Shown here: positions 1 through 8,815 of the stretch, piece after piece | Layout: the number at the start of each line of letters is the position of its first letter | Position numbering within the stretch: position 1 is the stretch's first letter | Source: Bacteroidales bacterium | Lineage (GTDB): Bacteria; Bacteroidota; Bacteroidia; Bacteroidales; Muribaculaceae | NCBI GenBank assembly: GCA_014800525.1 | Contig: JAAVFV010000061.1 | Span: 1-32,996 of the forward strand | Direction: 5' to 3' | DNA length: 32,996 bases | Notes under the pieces: model-generated | Seen by the model: the letters and a program-made list of their open reading frames with translations, nothing else | Told to the model about the DNA's origin: nothing | Databases searched by the model: none | Translations under genes and position numbers: made by a program

Positions 1-105
1 AGACATCTTAGAATAGAAGCGTTTTTCACCGTAACAAAGACGGGTTACAGTAATTTCGGCCTCTCAATTGGAGGTGTCATAGGAGGACGTCCTAAGAAAA
101 AGTGA
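1..105 (+). CDS. C-terminal end of an unknown protein (partial)
   Basis: Frame 1 is open from the first base to a TGA at 103-105 and gives 34 residues. The stretch is rich in Gly, Ile and aromatic residues and ends GGVIGGRPKKK, with a basic tail. The composition resembles a real C-terminus more than noise, but no family is recognisable. The gene enters from outside the window, so length, start and function cannot be judged. It could also be a chance open frame, since only about 100 bases are visible. Confidence 0.4.
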   Translation, partial: RHLRIEAFFTVTKTGYSNFGLSIGGVIGGRPKKK

Positions 106-704
106 CATAGGTGGATGAGATATGGTAGTCTGGCGGAATGTGAAGATGATTTATTCTACAGTGCCGGACAATTTCCCTGATCTGAAGATTATTCAGAAAA
201 AATAGAATTCTATAGACAGAATCTTCATACTAAGTTTTGAATATCAAGTGGCTCACATCAATTAATTAATGCGAGCTACTTATCTGTGTCCATCTGTGAA
301 AGCCATCTGCGTAACTCTGTGATTCTAATCGGAAAGGATGGAGGATGGGATTTTGTGCTCACAGCTTGACCTCAGATCAACTTCAGATTCACACAGATTT
401 TATCAGCCGAAATAATTGATATTATCCTACAAAGTAGAATTCAAAAGAGGGAAATGCTTAACGAGGCCTTCGGAATAAAAGTCTCTTCATAAGCCACAAT
501 GTCGTATCAAGGGGTTGGAACGCGGAATTTATGGAACCCTCGGAATTTAGAGAAAAATATATTCCAGGGAGAATCCGGCTACAGTCAGAACTAATGGAAC
601 GGAAGCTTTTGCTTCCTAAGAAAGTCAACTCAATGTAGGCTGTATGGTTGTATAAGGTTATGGTCGTGTAAGGTACATGATGGAGGGAGGAGTGCGACGG
701 TGCG
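106..704. other. Gene-poor stretch with degenerate repeats
   Basis: No convincing gene is seen across about 600 bases. The stretch holds four TCTGTG-like words (TCTGTG at 283, 293 and 316; TCTGCG at 306) with an inverted CACAGA at 392-397. It also holds a small perfect hairpin, GGAAGC-TTTT-GCTTCC, at 601-616 and a 16-bp imperfect tandem repeat at 644-675. Open frames here are short, have no recognisable domain, and one overlaps the lipoprotein gene antisense. It may include decayed sequence or a dispersed intergenic repeat. Confidence 0.5.
644..675. repeat. 16-bp imperfect tandem repeat, two units
   Basis: ATGGTTGTATAAGGTT at 644-659 is followed directly by ATGGTCGTGTAAGGTA at 660-675, matching at 13 of 16 bases. 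It lies just downstream of the stop of the minus-strand lipoprotein gene. Confidence 0.7.
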
Positions 705-2735
705 TCAATAGCGGTAGCCGGCGTTGTTACTGCGCTGGCGTTTCTGGTTGGGGTCGAAGGGATTAGCCGTCGGATCAAAGTAATCATCCTCTTCATCTTC
801 TTCCTCCACATTCTGCTTCTTGCGGTTGCGCGAATCAGTGGCGGGACGGTTCTTCAGAATAGCCTGGGGCTTCTGCTGTTCGATAGAGGTGGCAAACACA
901 TCCCAATCGTCTGACTTATCCCAATTCTTTTTCAGATTGATTGCCTTGGGATAATAATAAGCCAGATCGGGCTGGAGTCCTGTCGCATAGTCGCCCGGAT
1001 CATACTCTCCATTGCCGTTATAATCCTCATATAGCCGGGCGTAGTATTTCCCGGGAGTAAGGTGGGTGAACTGCACCATCCCATCCCGCACCACCTCGGC
1101 GCGAACGGCCACATCCGAGCCATTGAGCAATTCCACAAACGCCGGGATATCCGGCTCGAGGCCGCTTATCCGGCACGTCCATGAACAATACTCATCCTTC
1201 TTCTTGGCCGTAAACTCATGCACAATAGGAGCCGTGGATTTACCATATATGCCGGTAGCGGCCAAGGTATCCACGCGTAGCCTATACTTCTGGCCATATT
1301 CCCATGGGTATTGGATAGAATAATTGCGGGGTAACAAGGAATCGGTCAACACCGGCTTAGGAGCATTCGGAACGCGGCGCCAAAGCGTATCCACCTGCAT
1401 TTCGAGAGTAAAAGCCTCGGGATTCAGACGCGCGAGGGGAGTGTCGAACTCGATTTCCAGCGGAGCATATACATCCAGAGAAGAAGGGGAGGTGACCTTA
1501 CAATCGAGCAGCAGGGCCTTGATGGAATCCTGAGCGGAGATTACCTTTTTCTTGGAAGCCTTCTCCACCTTACGGTGGGGAGTGAAAAAGCGCAGTGTAT
1601 CCGTAACAGCCGCCAGTCGGCCGGTGGAATCCGTGCGCAGATAGCGTGTCTCCACTCGCAGAGAATCCTCACGCATCAAAGGCTCCGGAAGCCAATAGAA
1701 GATAGAATCATTCCCCTTCCTGGTCTCCACTATGGCATCACGCATCAGGCCCGGAAATCCAAGGGCATCAAGGAGAGGGAGAGAATCGGCCCGGGTGTTG
1801 AATTTAATAAAGAGCCGCGTCGAGTCGGGACGCTCATACTTTGAGAGATATTGCGGGCGTTTCTCCGAATTGAAGGAACGAAGCAGAATATCATTAGGGA
1901 GGAAGACGGTCCGGGTGCGGTCTACCACTGAATCCACCACCCCGGTGAGCTTATTATATACCGTATCCACCACACCTTCCCGACGTGAAGAAGGCTCCAC
2001 AATAAAATCATAGAAAGCAAGATCTTCCTCAGGATTGGCATAAGTGTAATCATTATCGCGATCTCCGAGAGCGAACACACGGTATTTTCCCTCAGCGAGA
2101 CCGCGGATTGAGAACCGCCCGCGGTCGTCGGTCTTGGCCACACGCAGCAAAGGGAGTTTCGTGAAAGCCGAATCGGAGAGATTCTGGGTCACGCCGACCA
2201 GCATCCCCTGCTGAGGCTCGAGATTGCGGGCACCGAGTACCATTCCCGAGATGCGGAGCGAATCAAGCCTCGAACCTGTGGAGAAGGTGTAAGCGAAATT
2301 TGTGAGCTTATTTCCCTCATTATTATCCTCGATGGCATCGGCGAAATCGATGGTGTAGGTCATATCGGGCTGAAGAGAATCGAACTGGACCGTGACCTTC
2401 CGGCCCAGGGAAGTGACCTTCGGCACGCTTTTACCCACCGGAGAAACCACCACCTTCGAAAACGCATCCTTGACATTGACGAGCTCATTGAAAGTGAGGG
2501 TCATGCGTGTGCGGTTCACATTCAGCGCTCCCTGCCCCGGATCGGCTGATACAAAAAGGGGAGGGTCTTCATCACGCGGCCCGCCCGAAGGGTTTCCGAT
2601 ATTGGCGCAGGCCGTGACAAATAAAGAGAGCAGAGCGCACAGGATAAGCCCTGCCACGCCGCGGACAAGCCGATGCGGACGAGCCGGTGCGGACGAGCCG
2701 GAGAAATTATGAGAAGTGAAAATATGTGTAATCAT
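705..2735 (-). CDS. Large Ig-like domain lipoprotein
   Basis: A 676-residue exported lipoprotein. A hydrophobic segment (about residues 28-41) ends in a lipobox-like LFVTAC with the lipidated Cys at residue 43, so the protein is predicted to be anchored in the cell envelope. The next part, with PSGGPRDEDPP and later VSADPGQGALNVNRTRMTLTFNE cut short here, matches the Big_5/SbsA-type Ig-like domain of Bacteroidetes lipoproteins with the usual SGGPxDxxPP opening. A CNA-B/SdrD-like repeat follows near residues 160-235 (GRFSIRGLAEGKYRVFALGD), and a second GKYYARLYEDYNGNGEYDPG block lies near 590. The C-terminus is low-complexity and acidic, then basic (EEEDEEDDYFDP). No enzyme motif is seen, so a structural or binding role is likely. 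It is transcribed away from secDF. The start is uncertain: the extended 27-residue n-region is encoded partly by a 14-bp tandem repeat, and a GTG at codon 27 is an alternative. Confidence 0.85.
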   Translation of the reverse strand: MITHIFTSHNFSGSSAPARPHRLVRGVAGLILCALLSLFVTACANIGNPSGGPRDEDPPLFVSADPGQGALNVNRTRMTLTFNELVNVKDAFSKVVVSPVGKSVPKVTSLGRKVTVQFDSLQPDMTYTIDFADAIEDNNEGNKLTNFAYTFSTGSRLDSLRISGMVLGARNLEPQQGMLVGVTQNLSDSAFTKLPLLRVAKTDDRGRFSIRGLAEGKYRVFALGDRDNDYTYANPEEDLAFYDFIVEPSSRREGVVDTVYNKLTGVVDSVVDRTRTVFLPNDILLRSFNSEKRPQYLSKYERPDSTRLFIKFNTRADSLPLLDALGFPGLMRDAIVETRKGNDSIFYWLPEPLMREDSLRVETRYLRTDSTGRLAAVTDTLRFFTPHRKVEKASKKKVISAQDSIKALLLDCKVTSPSSLDVYAPLEIEFDTPLARLNPEAFTLEMQVDTLWRRVPNAPKPVLTDSLLPRNYSIQYPWEYGQKYRLRVDTLAATGIYGKSTAPIVHEFTAKKKDEYCSWTCRISGLEPDIPAFVELLNGSDVAVRAEVVRDGMVQFTHLTPGKYYARLYEDYNGNGEYDPGDYATGLQPDLAYYYPKAINLKKNWDKSDDWDVFATSIEQQKPQAILKNRPATDSRNRKKQNVEEEDEEDDYFDPTANPFDPNQKRQRSNNAGYRY
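2660..2701. repeat. 14-bp tandem repeat, about three units
   Basis: TGCGGACGAGCCGG occurs twice without interruption (2674-2687 and 2688-2701). A third unit at 2660-2673 matches at 11 of 14 bases. The array lies within the first codons of the lipoprotein gene. Because 14 is not a multiple of three, gain or loss of a unit would shift the frame relative to the annotated start. Confidence 0.85.
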
Positions 2736-2808
2736 TAATCTGAAAATATATGGAGCCTTTTCGCGAAATCCCCTGTAAAAGGAGATATGGAAACAGGGAA
2801 ACCGAGGT

Positions 2809-2816
2809 CAAAAATA
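2809..2816 (-). promoter_or_regulatory. Candidate -7 box for the lipoprotein gene
   Basis: On the minus strand this reads TATTTTTG and fits TAnnTTTG. It lies about 75 bases upstream of the lipoprotein start. No good -33 TTTG is seen at the expected spacing, so this is tentative. Confidence 0.35.
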
Positions 2817-2903
2817 AATAAAAATCCTGATACACATACATAAAGGGGGGAACAAATCGTTAAAAAAATAATCTCATATGGCGTGAAGCTCAAAAAAAAG
2901 CGG

Positions 2904-2911
2904 TATATTTG
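2904..2911 (+). promoter_or_regulatory. -7 box of the secDF promoter
   Basis: TATATTTG fits the Bacteroidetes TAnnTTTG consensus. It predicts a transcript start near 2917 and a leader of roughly 100 bases before the secDF ATG. The -33 element is not obvious. Confidence 0.6.
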
Positions 2912-3017
2912 CAAGCTGAAAAGTCATATCTGCGGACTATGCACGTGATAGGAGTGCGGTCTGCTGCCCTACGATAGGAAACAAAACAACAAATAACAAC
3001 AGATAACAACCGAACAC

Positions 3018-5987
3018 ATGCAAAACAAAGGGTTTATCAGCACCATTGCGATTCTCCTGGTTTTGATCTGCGGCTTTTACATCTCCTTTTCTTTCGTGAC
3101 CTCGCATTACGAACAGAAAGCGAAGGAATATGCACAGGCCGTAGCAAAGACCACGGATGAGACCAATGATGTCTACAAACAAAGTCTGAAGCAATTCAAC
3201 GACTCGATCGACAAAGAGAAAGTCTATCTTGGCTACACCTATAATCAGGTACGCAAGATGCAGGTCGGCATGGGTCTTGACCTCAAGGGAGGTATGAACG
3301 TGGTTCTGGAGATTTCCGTTCCCGACATTCTCCGTCAGTATGCCTCCGGCGAAAGCCAGCTCGCCCAGATCAACGACGCTATTTCTCAGGCGGAGAAGTC
3401 GGGCGTGAAGGGCAGCGACAAGGCATTTATCTCAAAGGTGGCTTCCTATATCCAGCCCGGAGTGATGAGCGGTCTGTTCGTCAGAGAGGGCGAGTTCCTT
3501 GGCCAGCTGAAGTCGGGCGCTTCCAACCAGGAGGTGACCGCAGCTCTTGAGAAGCAGGTCGATAGCCAGGTGGATGCCGCTTTCAATATCTTCCGCACAC
3601 GTATCGACCAGTTTGGTGTCGTGGCGCCCAATATCCAGAAACTCCAGGATAAGAGCGGCCAGATTCTTCTGGAGCTCCCCGGTGTGAAAGAGCCGGAGCG
3701 CGTCACCGAACTTCTCAAATCAAGCGCCAATCTGGAATTCTTCGAGGTATATAACTATGGTGAGATCGCCTCAGATCTCAATCGTTTCGCTTCGGCATAT
3801 GCCCAGCAGGATACAGTGAATCATGTGAATGTGCTCGCTGTATTGGGTGGCGGTATGAGCCAGAACAGCCCCGTGGTAGGACAGGTTCCTGCCGGTCAGA
3901 AGGCTCTCGTGGATTCTATTTTCGCCTCTCCGCTGGCCAAGCAGATGCTTCCCTCCGACCTTTCGCTCCTCTGGACCGTGAAGGCCACCGACTATCCCGT
4001 ATATGATGAGAAGGGTAACATCCGCAAGAAGGCCAATGGTCAGGATCAGACCGTAAGCTATTGGCAGCTCGTGGCTCTCAAGGGAGATCCCGTGCTTGAG
4101 GGAGATGCCGTGACCACCGCTTCTTCGGAATATGACAATATGCAGGGTCAGATGGTCAACATGAAGATGACCGACCGCGGCGCACAGGAATGGGCCACAA
4201 TCACACGCAATAACCTTGGCCGCTCGATCGCTATCGTGCTCGACGACAATGTATATTCATTCCCCAATGTGAACAGCGAGATCACAGGCGGAAGCTCACA
4301 GATCACCGGCAACTTCACTCCCGAAGAGGCCAACGACCTTGCCAATGTGCTGAAGAGCGGTAAGATGTCGGCTAAGGTGGATGTGGTGAGCAACAACGTA
4401 ATCGGCCCGAGCCTTGGTGCCGAGGCTATCGAGATGGGCTTCGTGTCGTTCATCGTGGCTATCTTCCTGCTGATGGTGCTGATGGTGGCTTACTACGGCT
4501 GGATTCCCGGTCTGGTGGCTAATGTGGGCTTGATTATCAACCTCTATTTCACACTCGGTATCCTTGCTTCACTCCAGGCTGTGCTCACTCTGTCGGGTAT
4601 CGCCGGTATCGTGCTTGCGCTCGGTATGGCTGTGGATGCCAACGTGCTTATCTTCGAGCGTGCCAAAGAGGAGCTTAAGACCGGAAAGAAACTCCGTCAG
4701 GCTATCTCCGAGGGTTATGGCAATGCATTCTCCGCAATCTTCGACTCGAACCTTACTTCCGTGATTACAGGTGTGATCCTTCTACTCTTTGGTTCGGGTC
4801 CGATCAAGGGCTTTGCTACAACGCTGATCATCGGTCTGGTCTGCTCCTTCTTCACAGCAGTGTTCCTTACCCGTATCGCGTTCGATCTTATCACTAAGAA
4901 CGGCCGTTGCGCCAACATGACTTTCACCACTGCGTTGAGCCGCAATTTCCTTACCCACACTAAGGTTAACTTCCTCGGCCAGTGGAAAGGCGCTGCTTCG
5001 GTATGGGTATTCCTTATCGTTGTCAGCATCGCATCGCTCGCTATCCGCGGTATGAACCAGGGTATCGACTTTTCCGGAGGTCGCAACTATGTGGTTCAGT
5101 TTGAAAAGAATGTCGATCGTCAGAAAGTTCAGGATAATCTGACATCACTTCTGCAGAAAACCGCCAATGACCCGACAGTATCGGTGCAGGTGATCAATAT
5201 CGACAACCCCTCCAAGCTGCGTATCTCCACCAACTATAAGATCAATAATGAAAGCGAGGGAGTGGAGAATGAGATTGCCGATCTTCTCTATCAGGGTCTG
5301 AAGGATGAGCTGACAGTGAATGGCAAGACCATGGATGAAAATTCATTCGCAGTGGCTGATGAGGCACATGGTATCATCTCGATTCAGAAGGTGGGTCCGT
5401 CGGTGGCTGATGATATGAAGCGTGATGCTTACTGGGCAGTTTCGATCGCGCTGGTTTGTATGTTCCTCTACATCCTTCTGCGTTTCCGCAATATCGCCTT
5501 CTCAGTCGGTGCGCTCTGCGCAGTAATGCTGACTGCATTCCTGATCATCGGCTTCTACTCCGTATGCTGGGGCTTCCTGCCCTTCTCCATGGAGATCGAC
5601 CAGTCGTTTATCGCTGCTGTGCTTACTATTATCGGTTATCAGATTAATGATACCGTGGTGGTATTCGACCGTATCCGTGAATCGATTAAAGACTTCCCGA
5701 AGGAGGATCGCTATCTGACCTTCAACAAGTCGCTGAATACAACATTGAGCCGTACGGTGATGACATCGTTCTCCACACTGTTGGTGCTTCTCTGCATCTT
5801 CTTCCTCGGAGGCGATACAATCCGCTCGTTCACATTCGCGATGATCTTCGGTGTGGTTGTCGGTACATTCTGTACTCTCTACTGCGCAGCTCCGGTGGCA
5901 TACTCCATCATGCGTAATTCTGCAAAGAAAGCGCAGGCTGCCAATGAGAATAATCCGGCCCTGAAGGGTAACCGTCGTTTCAACTAA
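3018..5987 (+). CDS. secDF: Fused protein translocase subunits SecD-SecF
   Basis: A 989-residue inner-membrane protein that uses the proton gradient to help the SecYEG/SecA machinery pull proteins into the periplasm. An N-terminal membrane helix (about 7-27) is followed by the SecD signature GLDLKGGMNV at residues 86-95, the periplasmic P1 region, and then a first block of six helices at about 470-640. A second head region begins near residue 677 with the SecF signature GIDFSGGRNYVVQF, followed by a second six-helix block containing QINDTVVVFDRIRE. SecD and SecF fused in one chain at this length is usual in Bacteroidetes. It has its own promoter and is followed closely by a hairpin terminator, so it looks monocistronic. 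No truncation or missing motif is seen. Confidence 0.98.
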   Translation: MQNKGFISTIAILLVLICGFYISFSFVTSHYEQKAKEYAQAVAKTTDETNDVYKQSLKQFNDSIDKEKVYLGYTYNQVRKMQVGMGLDLKGGMNVVLEISVPDILRQYASGESQLAQINDAISQAEKSGVKGSDKAFISKVASYIQPGVMSGLFVREGEFLGQLKSGASNQEVTAALEKQVDSQVDAAFNIFRTRIDQFGVVAPNIQKLQDKSGQILLELPGVKEPERVTELLKSSANLEFFEVYNYGEIASDLNRFASAYAQQDTVNHVNVLAVLGGGMSQNSPVVGQVPAGQKALVDSIFASPLAKQMLPSDLSLLWTVKATDYPVYDEKGNIRKKANGQDQTVSYWQLVALKGDPVLEGDAVTTASSEYDNMQGQMVNMKMTDRGAQEWATITRNNLGRSIAIVLDDNVYSFPNVNSEITGGSSQITGNFTPEEANDLANVLKSGKMSAKVDVVSNNVIGPSLGAEAIEMGFVSFIVAIFLLMVLMVAYYGWIPGLVANVGLIINLYFTLGILASLQAVLTLSGIAGIVLALGMAVDANVLIFERAKEELKTGKKLRQAISEGYGNAFSAIFDSNLTSVITGVILLLFGSGPIKGFATTLIIGLVCSFFTAVFLTRIAFDLITKNGRCANMTFTTALSRNFLTHTKVNFLGQWKGAASVWVFLIVVSIASLAIRGMNQGIDFSGGRNYVVQFEKNVDRQKVQDNLTSLLQKTANDPTVSVQVINIDNPSKLRISTNYKINNESEGVENEIADLLYQGLKDELTVNGKTMDENSFAVADEAHGIISIQKVGPSVADDMKRDAYWAVSIALVCMFLYILLRFRNIAFSVGALCAVMLTAFLIIGFYSVCWGFLPFSMEIDQSFIAAVLTIIGYQINDTVVVFDRIRESIKDFPKEDRYLTFNKSLNTTLSRTVMTSFSTLLVLLCIFFLGGDTIRSFTFAMIFGVVVGTFCTLYCAAPVAYSIMRNSAKKAQAANENNPALKGNRRFN

Positions 5988-6009
5988 TCAGGCGTTGACA
6001 AATATCATG

Positions 6010-6039
6010 AAAGGCATCCTCTCATCCGAGGGTGCCTTT
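6010..6039 (+). terminator. Terminator after secDF
   Basis: A 12-bp stem, AAAGGCATCCTC paired with GAGGGTGCCTTT through one G-U pair, encloses a 6-base loop about 22 bases after the secDF stop. The following T-tract is interrupted (ACTTTACCCTT). Confidence 0.75.
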
Positions 6040-6106
6040 ACTTTACCCTTGTCTAAGGCTTCATAGCAAATAAAGAATTCAAATTCAAAGGATTCAGGAA
6101 ATAGAA

Positions 6107-7777
6107 ATGGAATGGCTTAAAACTATCTTTGTGGATCATTCGGCCCTCCAGGCGGTGTGCGTGATTTCGGTGATCATTGCCATCGGTCTGGGCCTGGGAA
6201 AGATTCGCGTGTGGGGAGTCTCCCTTGGGGTGACTTTCGTATTCTTCACAGGAATCCTGGCGGGTCATTTAGGCTTCTCGATCGATCCTCAGATGCTTAT
6301 ATATGCCGAAGACTTCGGCCTGGTTCTTTTCGTATACGAGTTAGGCCTGAAAGTAGGGCCCGGATTCTTCAGCTCGTTCCGCTCGGGGGGACTGAAGCTG
6401 AATATGATCGGGTTGCTGCTTGTGATGCTCGGCACCCTTACTGCCGTAGGCTTCTCTTTGGCTCTTAATGTTCCGATGCAGGATATGGTCGGAATTCTGG
6501 CCGGGGCCACCACTAATACCCCATCACTCGGAGCGGCCCAGCAGACGCTCTCCCAGCTCGGAATCTCGGCCAATGGAGCGGCGCTGAGTTGTGCGGTGTC
6601 TTATCCTTTGGGTGTGGTGGGTGTGATTATCGCTCTGGTGGTGATACGTAAATTCATGCTCCGTCCGGTGGATATGTATCCCCGGTTGTCGGATAACGGC
6701 GACCATACTTATGTGGCAGAATTCAAGGTTGTCAATCCCGGGGTGTCCGGAATGACTCTCCGGCAGATTCATGAATCGGTGAGCTGCCGGTTCGTGATAT
6801 CCAGAATCTGGAAGGGGGATGATGAGGAAGTGATGATTCCGGGACCGGATGATAAGATGATGCTCAACGACCGCCTGCTTGCCGTGACCAATGAGGAGGA
6901 TCTCCCCAAACTCACCCTCCTCTTCGGAGAAATGGCCGATACCGACTGGAATAGCCCGAATATCGATTGGAACGGCATCGACAAGAATCTGGTGTCGCGC
7001 ACGGTGGTGCTCAGTAAGCCCTCGCTGAATGGGAAGCGACTCGGTACGCTCAAGCTCAGGAATCATTATGCAGTGAATATATCACGGGTGCGCCGGTCGG
7101 GCATACGTCTGTTGGCCACTCCGGGGCTGATACTCCAGCTCGGCGACCGCCTCACGATAGTGGGAGAGCAGAAGGCCGTGGATGAAGTGGCCGCTTTGCT
7201 TGGAAATTCCACTACCTCACTCAATGATCCCAACCTGGCGGCAATCTTCATCGGGCTTGTGCTCGGATTGATTCTTGGATCGGTGCCTATCATCGTGCCT
7301 GGAATCTCAGTGCCGGTGCGCCTCGGGCTTGCCGGCGGCCCGATTGTGGTCGGAATCCTTATGGGACGGTTCGGGCCGAATTTCAGGTTTGTCACGTATA
7401 CCACGAGTTCGGCCAACCTGATGCTGCGCGGTATCGGTCTATCGCTTTATCTGGCTTGTCTGGGCCTGGAGGCCGGAGCGCATTTCCTCGAAACGATAAT
7501 GCGTGGCGACGGACTCCTCTGGATCGGTATCGGCTTCATCATCACTCTCCTTCCGACCATAATCACGGCATTAGCCGCCATGCGGATATGGAGAGTGGAT
7601 TTCTCCACATCATCGGGAATGGTGTGTGGCGCAATGGCCAATCCGATGGCCCTGAGTTATGCCGAGGAGAACGCCCATGGCGATGAAGCGGCCGTGGCCT
7701 ATGCCACGGTCTATCCTCTGTCGATGTTCATGCGCGTGATCATAGCCCAGCTGATAGTGCTGATCTTCCTTGGATGA
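6107..7777 (+). CDS. YidE/YbjL-family (AspT-like) transporter with two RCK_C domains
   Basis: A 556-residue inner-membrane antiporter-like protein. It has the two-fold layout of the aspartate:alanine exchanger family (YidE_YbjL duplication). A first membrane block covers residues 10-185, with the conserved GATTNTPSLGAAQQTL motif near 130. Two cytosolic TrkA-C/RCK_C domains follow (about 205-285 and 298-370), and then a second membrane block at 375-555 containing a motif like the first (MVCGAMANPMALSYA). The RCK_C domains usually sense a small ligand. The substrate cannot be told from sequence; dicarboxylate or amino-acid exchange is the family guess. It stands alone between a terminator and the next gene, and the start is the only good ATG near the first helix. 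Confidence 0.9.
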   Translation: MEWLKTIFVDHSALQAVCVISVIIAIGLGLGKIRVWGVSLGVTFVFFTGILAGHLGFSIDPQMLIYAEDFGLVLFVYELGLKVGPGFFSSFRSGGLKLNMIGLLLVMLGTLTAVGFSLALNVPMQDMVGILAGATTNTPSLGAAQQTLSQLGISANGAALSCAVSYPLGVVGVIIALVVIRKFMLRPVDMYPRLSDNGDHTYVAEFKVVNPGVSGMTLRQIHESVSCRFVISRIWKGDDEEVMIPGPDDKMMLNDRLLAVTNEEDLPKLTLLFGEMADTDWNSPNIDWNGIDKNLVSRTVVLSKPSLNGKRLGTLKLRNHYAVNISRVRRSGIRLLATPGLILQLGDRLTIVGEQKAVDEVAALLGNSTTSLNDPNLAAIFIGLVLGLILGSVPIIVPGISVPVRLGLAGGPIVVGILMGRFGPNFRFVTYTTSSANLMLRGIGLSLYLACLGLEAGAHFLETIMRGDGLLWIGIGFIITLLPTIITALAAMRIWRVDFSTSSGMVCGAMANPMALSYAEENAHGDEAAVAYATVYPLSMFMRVIIAQLIVLIFLG

Positions 7778-7918
7778 GAGGATTGGATGAGTATAGTATG
7801 AAGGACGAAGGAAGATGGTTTTAACAGTCCTGAATTAGAATTTTAACATTCTGATTCTTAACAATTCAGTAGCGGGTGTGTTTATATATGTATATTATTC
7901 AGAACATTACATACCATT

Positions 7919-8569
7919 ATGAAAACACACTTCCGCTCCCTCACCGCTCTCTTCGCATTAGCCTGCTCCTTCATAGTATTCGGTGTGCAAGCCGGTTCAC
8001 TCGCTGAAATGAGTTCGGCAGAGGTTGTGTCCTTGCTTGCCACAGCTCCGGAAGTGACGGACCGGATGCAGAATAACGCTGTCAACGTGGATGGCGCCGA
8101 TCTGATTGAGAAGGTCTATGGAGTGGAAAGTTATCAGAACGGAAAAGACCGCATAATCTCGGCAGCGCATAAAGCAACGGCCCTCACCCCTTCCGAAGAG
8201 GACGGCACCTACTGGCTCGATTCCGAAGACGGCTATCATCTGGCCTATAACGGCATGGCTCCAAAAGTGTCGGCTATGGCGAAATTCGACGGAGAAGACA
8301 ACGTGGAGGAATTCGGATACTTCTTCGTATTTCCCTATAATTCCGATACCCACGCGACAGCTACAGGCGACCAGGCCGCCTTCTGCGGAAGCCTTCTTCA
8401 GGAATTCAACGATATGGGACTGGATATGGGTGTGAACGAAGCGTCCGCCGACCTATTCGAAGTCTTGGCCGATAATGATGCTACGTCGGTGAATGCACGT
8501 CTTATTAATGATGTTGCCGATAATGGCGACGGCCGCTATATCCTTTTTCTGGTGGTGAATCCGGAATGA
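7919..8569 (+). CDS. Small exported protein of unknown function
   Basis: A 216-residue protein with a clear Sec signal peptide: basic MKTHFR, a hydrophobic core LTALFALACSFIVFG, and likely cleavage after VQA near residue 25. The mature part is acidic, has no lipobox Cys and no recognisable domain. It has a hydrophobic strand-like segment EEFGYFFVFPY near 135 and ends in a strand-like YILFLVVNPE. A periplasmic or secreted location is inferred. About 140 AT-rich bases precede it, with no clear TAnnTTTG box. It may be a lineage-specific protein. Confidence 0.75.
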   Translation: MKTHFRSLTALFALACSFIVFGVQAGSLAEMSSAEVVSLLATAPEVTDRMQNNAVNVDGADLIEKVYGVESYQNGKDRIISAAHKATALTPSEEDGTYWLDSEDGYHLAYNGMAPKVSAMAKFDGEDNVEEFGYFFVFPYNSDTHATATGDQAAFCGSLLQEFNDMGLDMGVNEASADLFEVLADNDATSVNARLINDVADNGDGRYILFLVVNPE

Positions 8570-8684
8570 GAAATTAGTATTAAGAATAGTTAAAATTAAT
8601 TAATAGATATTTAAATAGGGCTATATCTCTCCGACTGAGCCACGGTAACCCCACGGGATAACTACCTAAAGGGAAAAAATTTAT

Positions 8685-8692
8685 TATCTTTG
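8685..8692 (+). promoter_or_regulatory. -7 box of the rimP-nusA-infB operon
   Basis: TATCTTTG matches TAnnTTTG exactly and predicts a transcript start near 8697-8700. No clear -33 TTTG is present. It sits directly before the leader hairpin at 8704. Confidence 0.7.
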
Positions 8693-8703
8693 CAAAAGAA
8701 TTC

Positions 8704-8735
8704 CGGAGGGGACGTCAGTCTCCTCCGTGTTTTTT
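8704..8735 (+). promoter_or_regulatory. Terminator-like attenuator hairpin in the rimP leader
   Basis: A 10-bp stem from CGGAGGGGAC pairs with GTCTCCTCCG through one G-U pair around the tetraloop GTCA, and is followed by TGTTTTTT. It has the shape of an intrinsic terminator but lies between the rimP promoter and the rimP start, about five bases after the predicted transcript start. It probably controls read-through into the operon. Further small GC-rich stems follow before the rimP ATG (for example GCCGG at 8781 with CCGGC at 8798). Confidence 0.65.
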
Positions 8736-8815
8736 GCTACTTGGGCTCAGGTATGCCGCAGATGGCGGGCCCGGTGGAATGCCGGTGGATAAATTTTCCG
8801 GCGGAAAGGAAACAT

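Noticed and set aside
458..811. Minus-strand frame of 117 codons at the lipoprotein 3' end
   Set aside because: It overlaps the lipoprotein gene on the same strand in another frame and lacks any domain or start signal.
8690..8815. Upstream extension of rimP by 42 codons
   Set aside because: It would translate the leader hairpin, starts inside the -7 box and has no RimP similarity; the ATG at 8816 fits the family.
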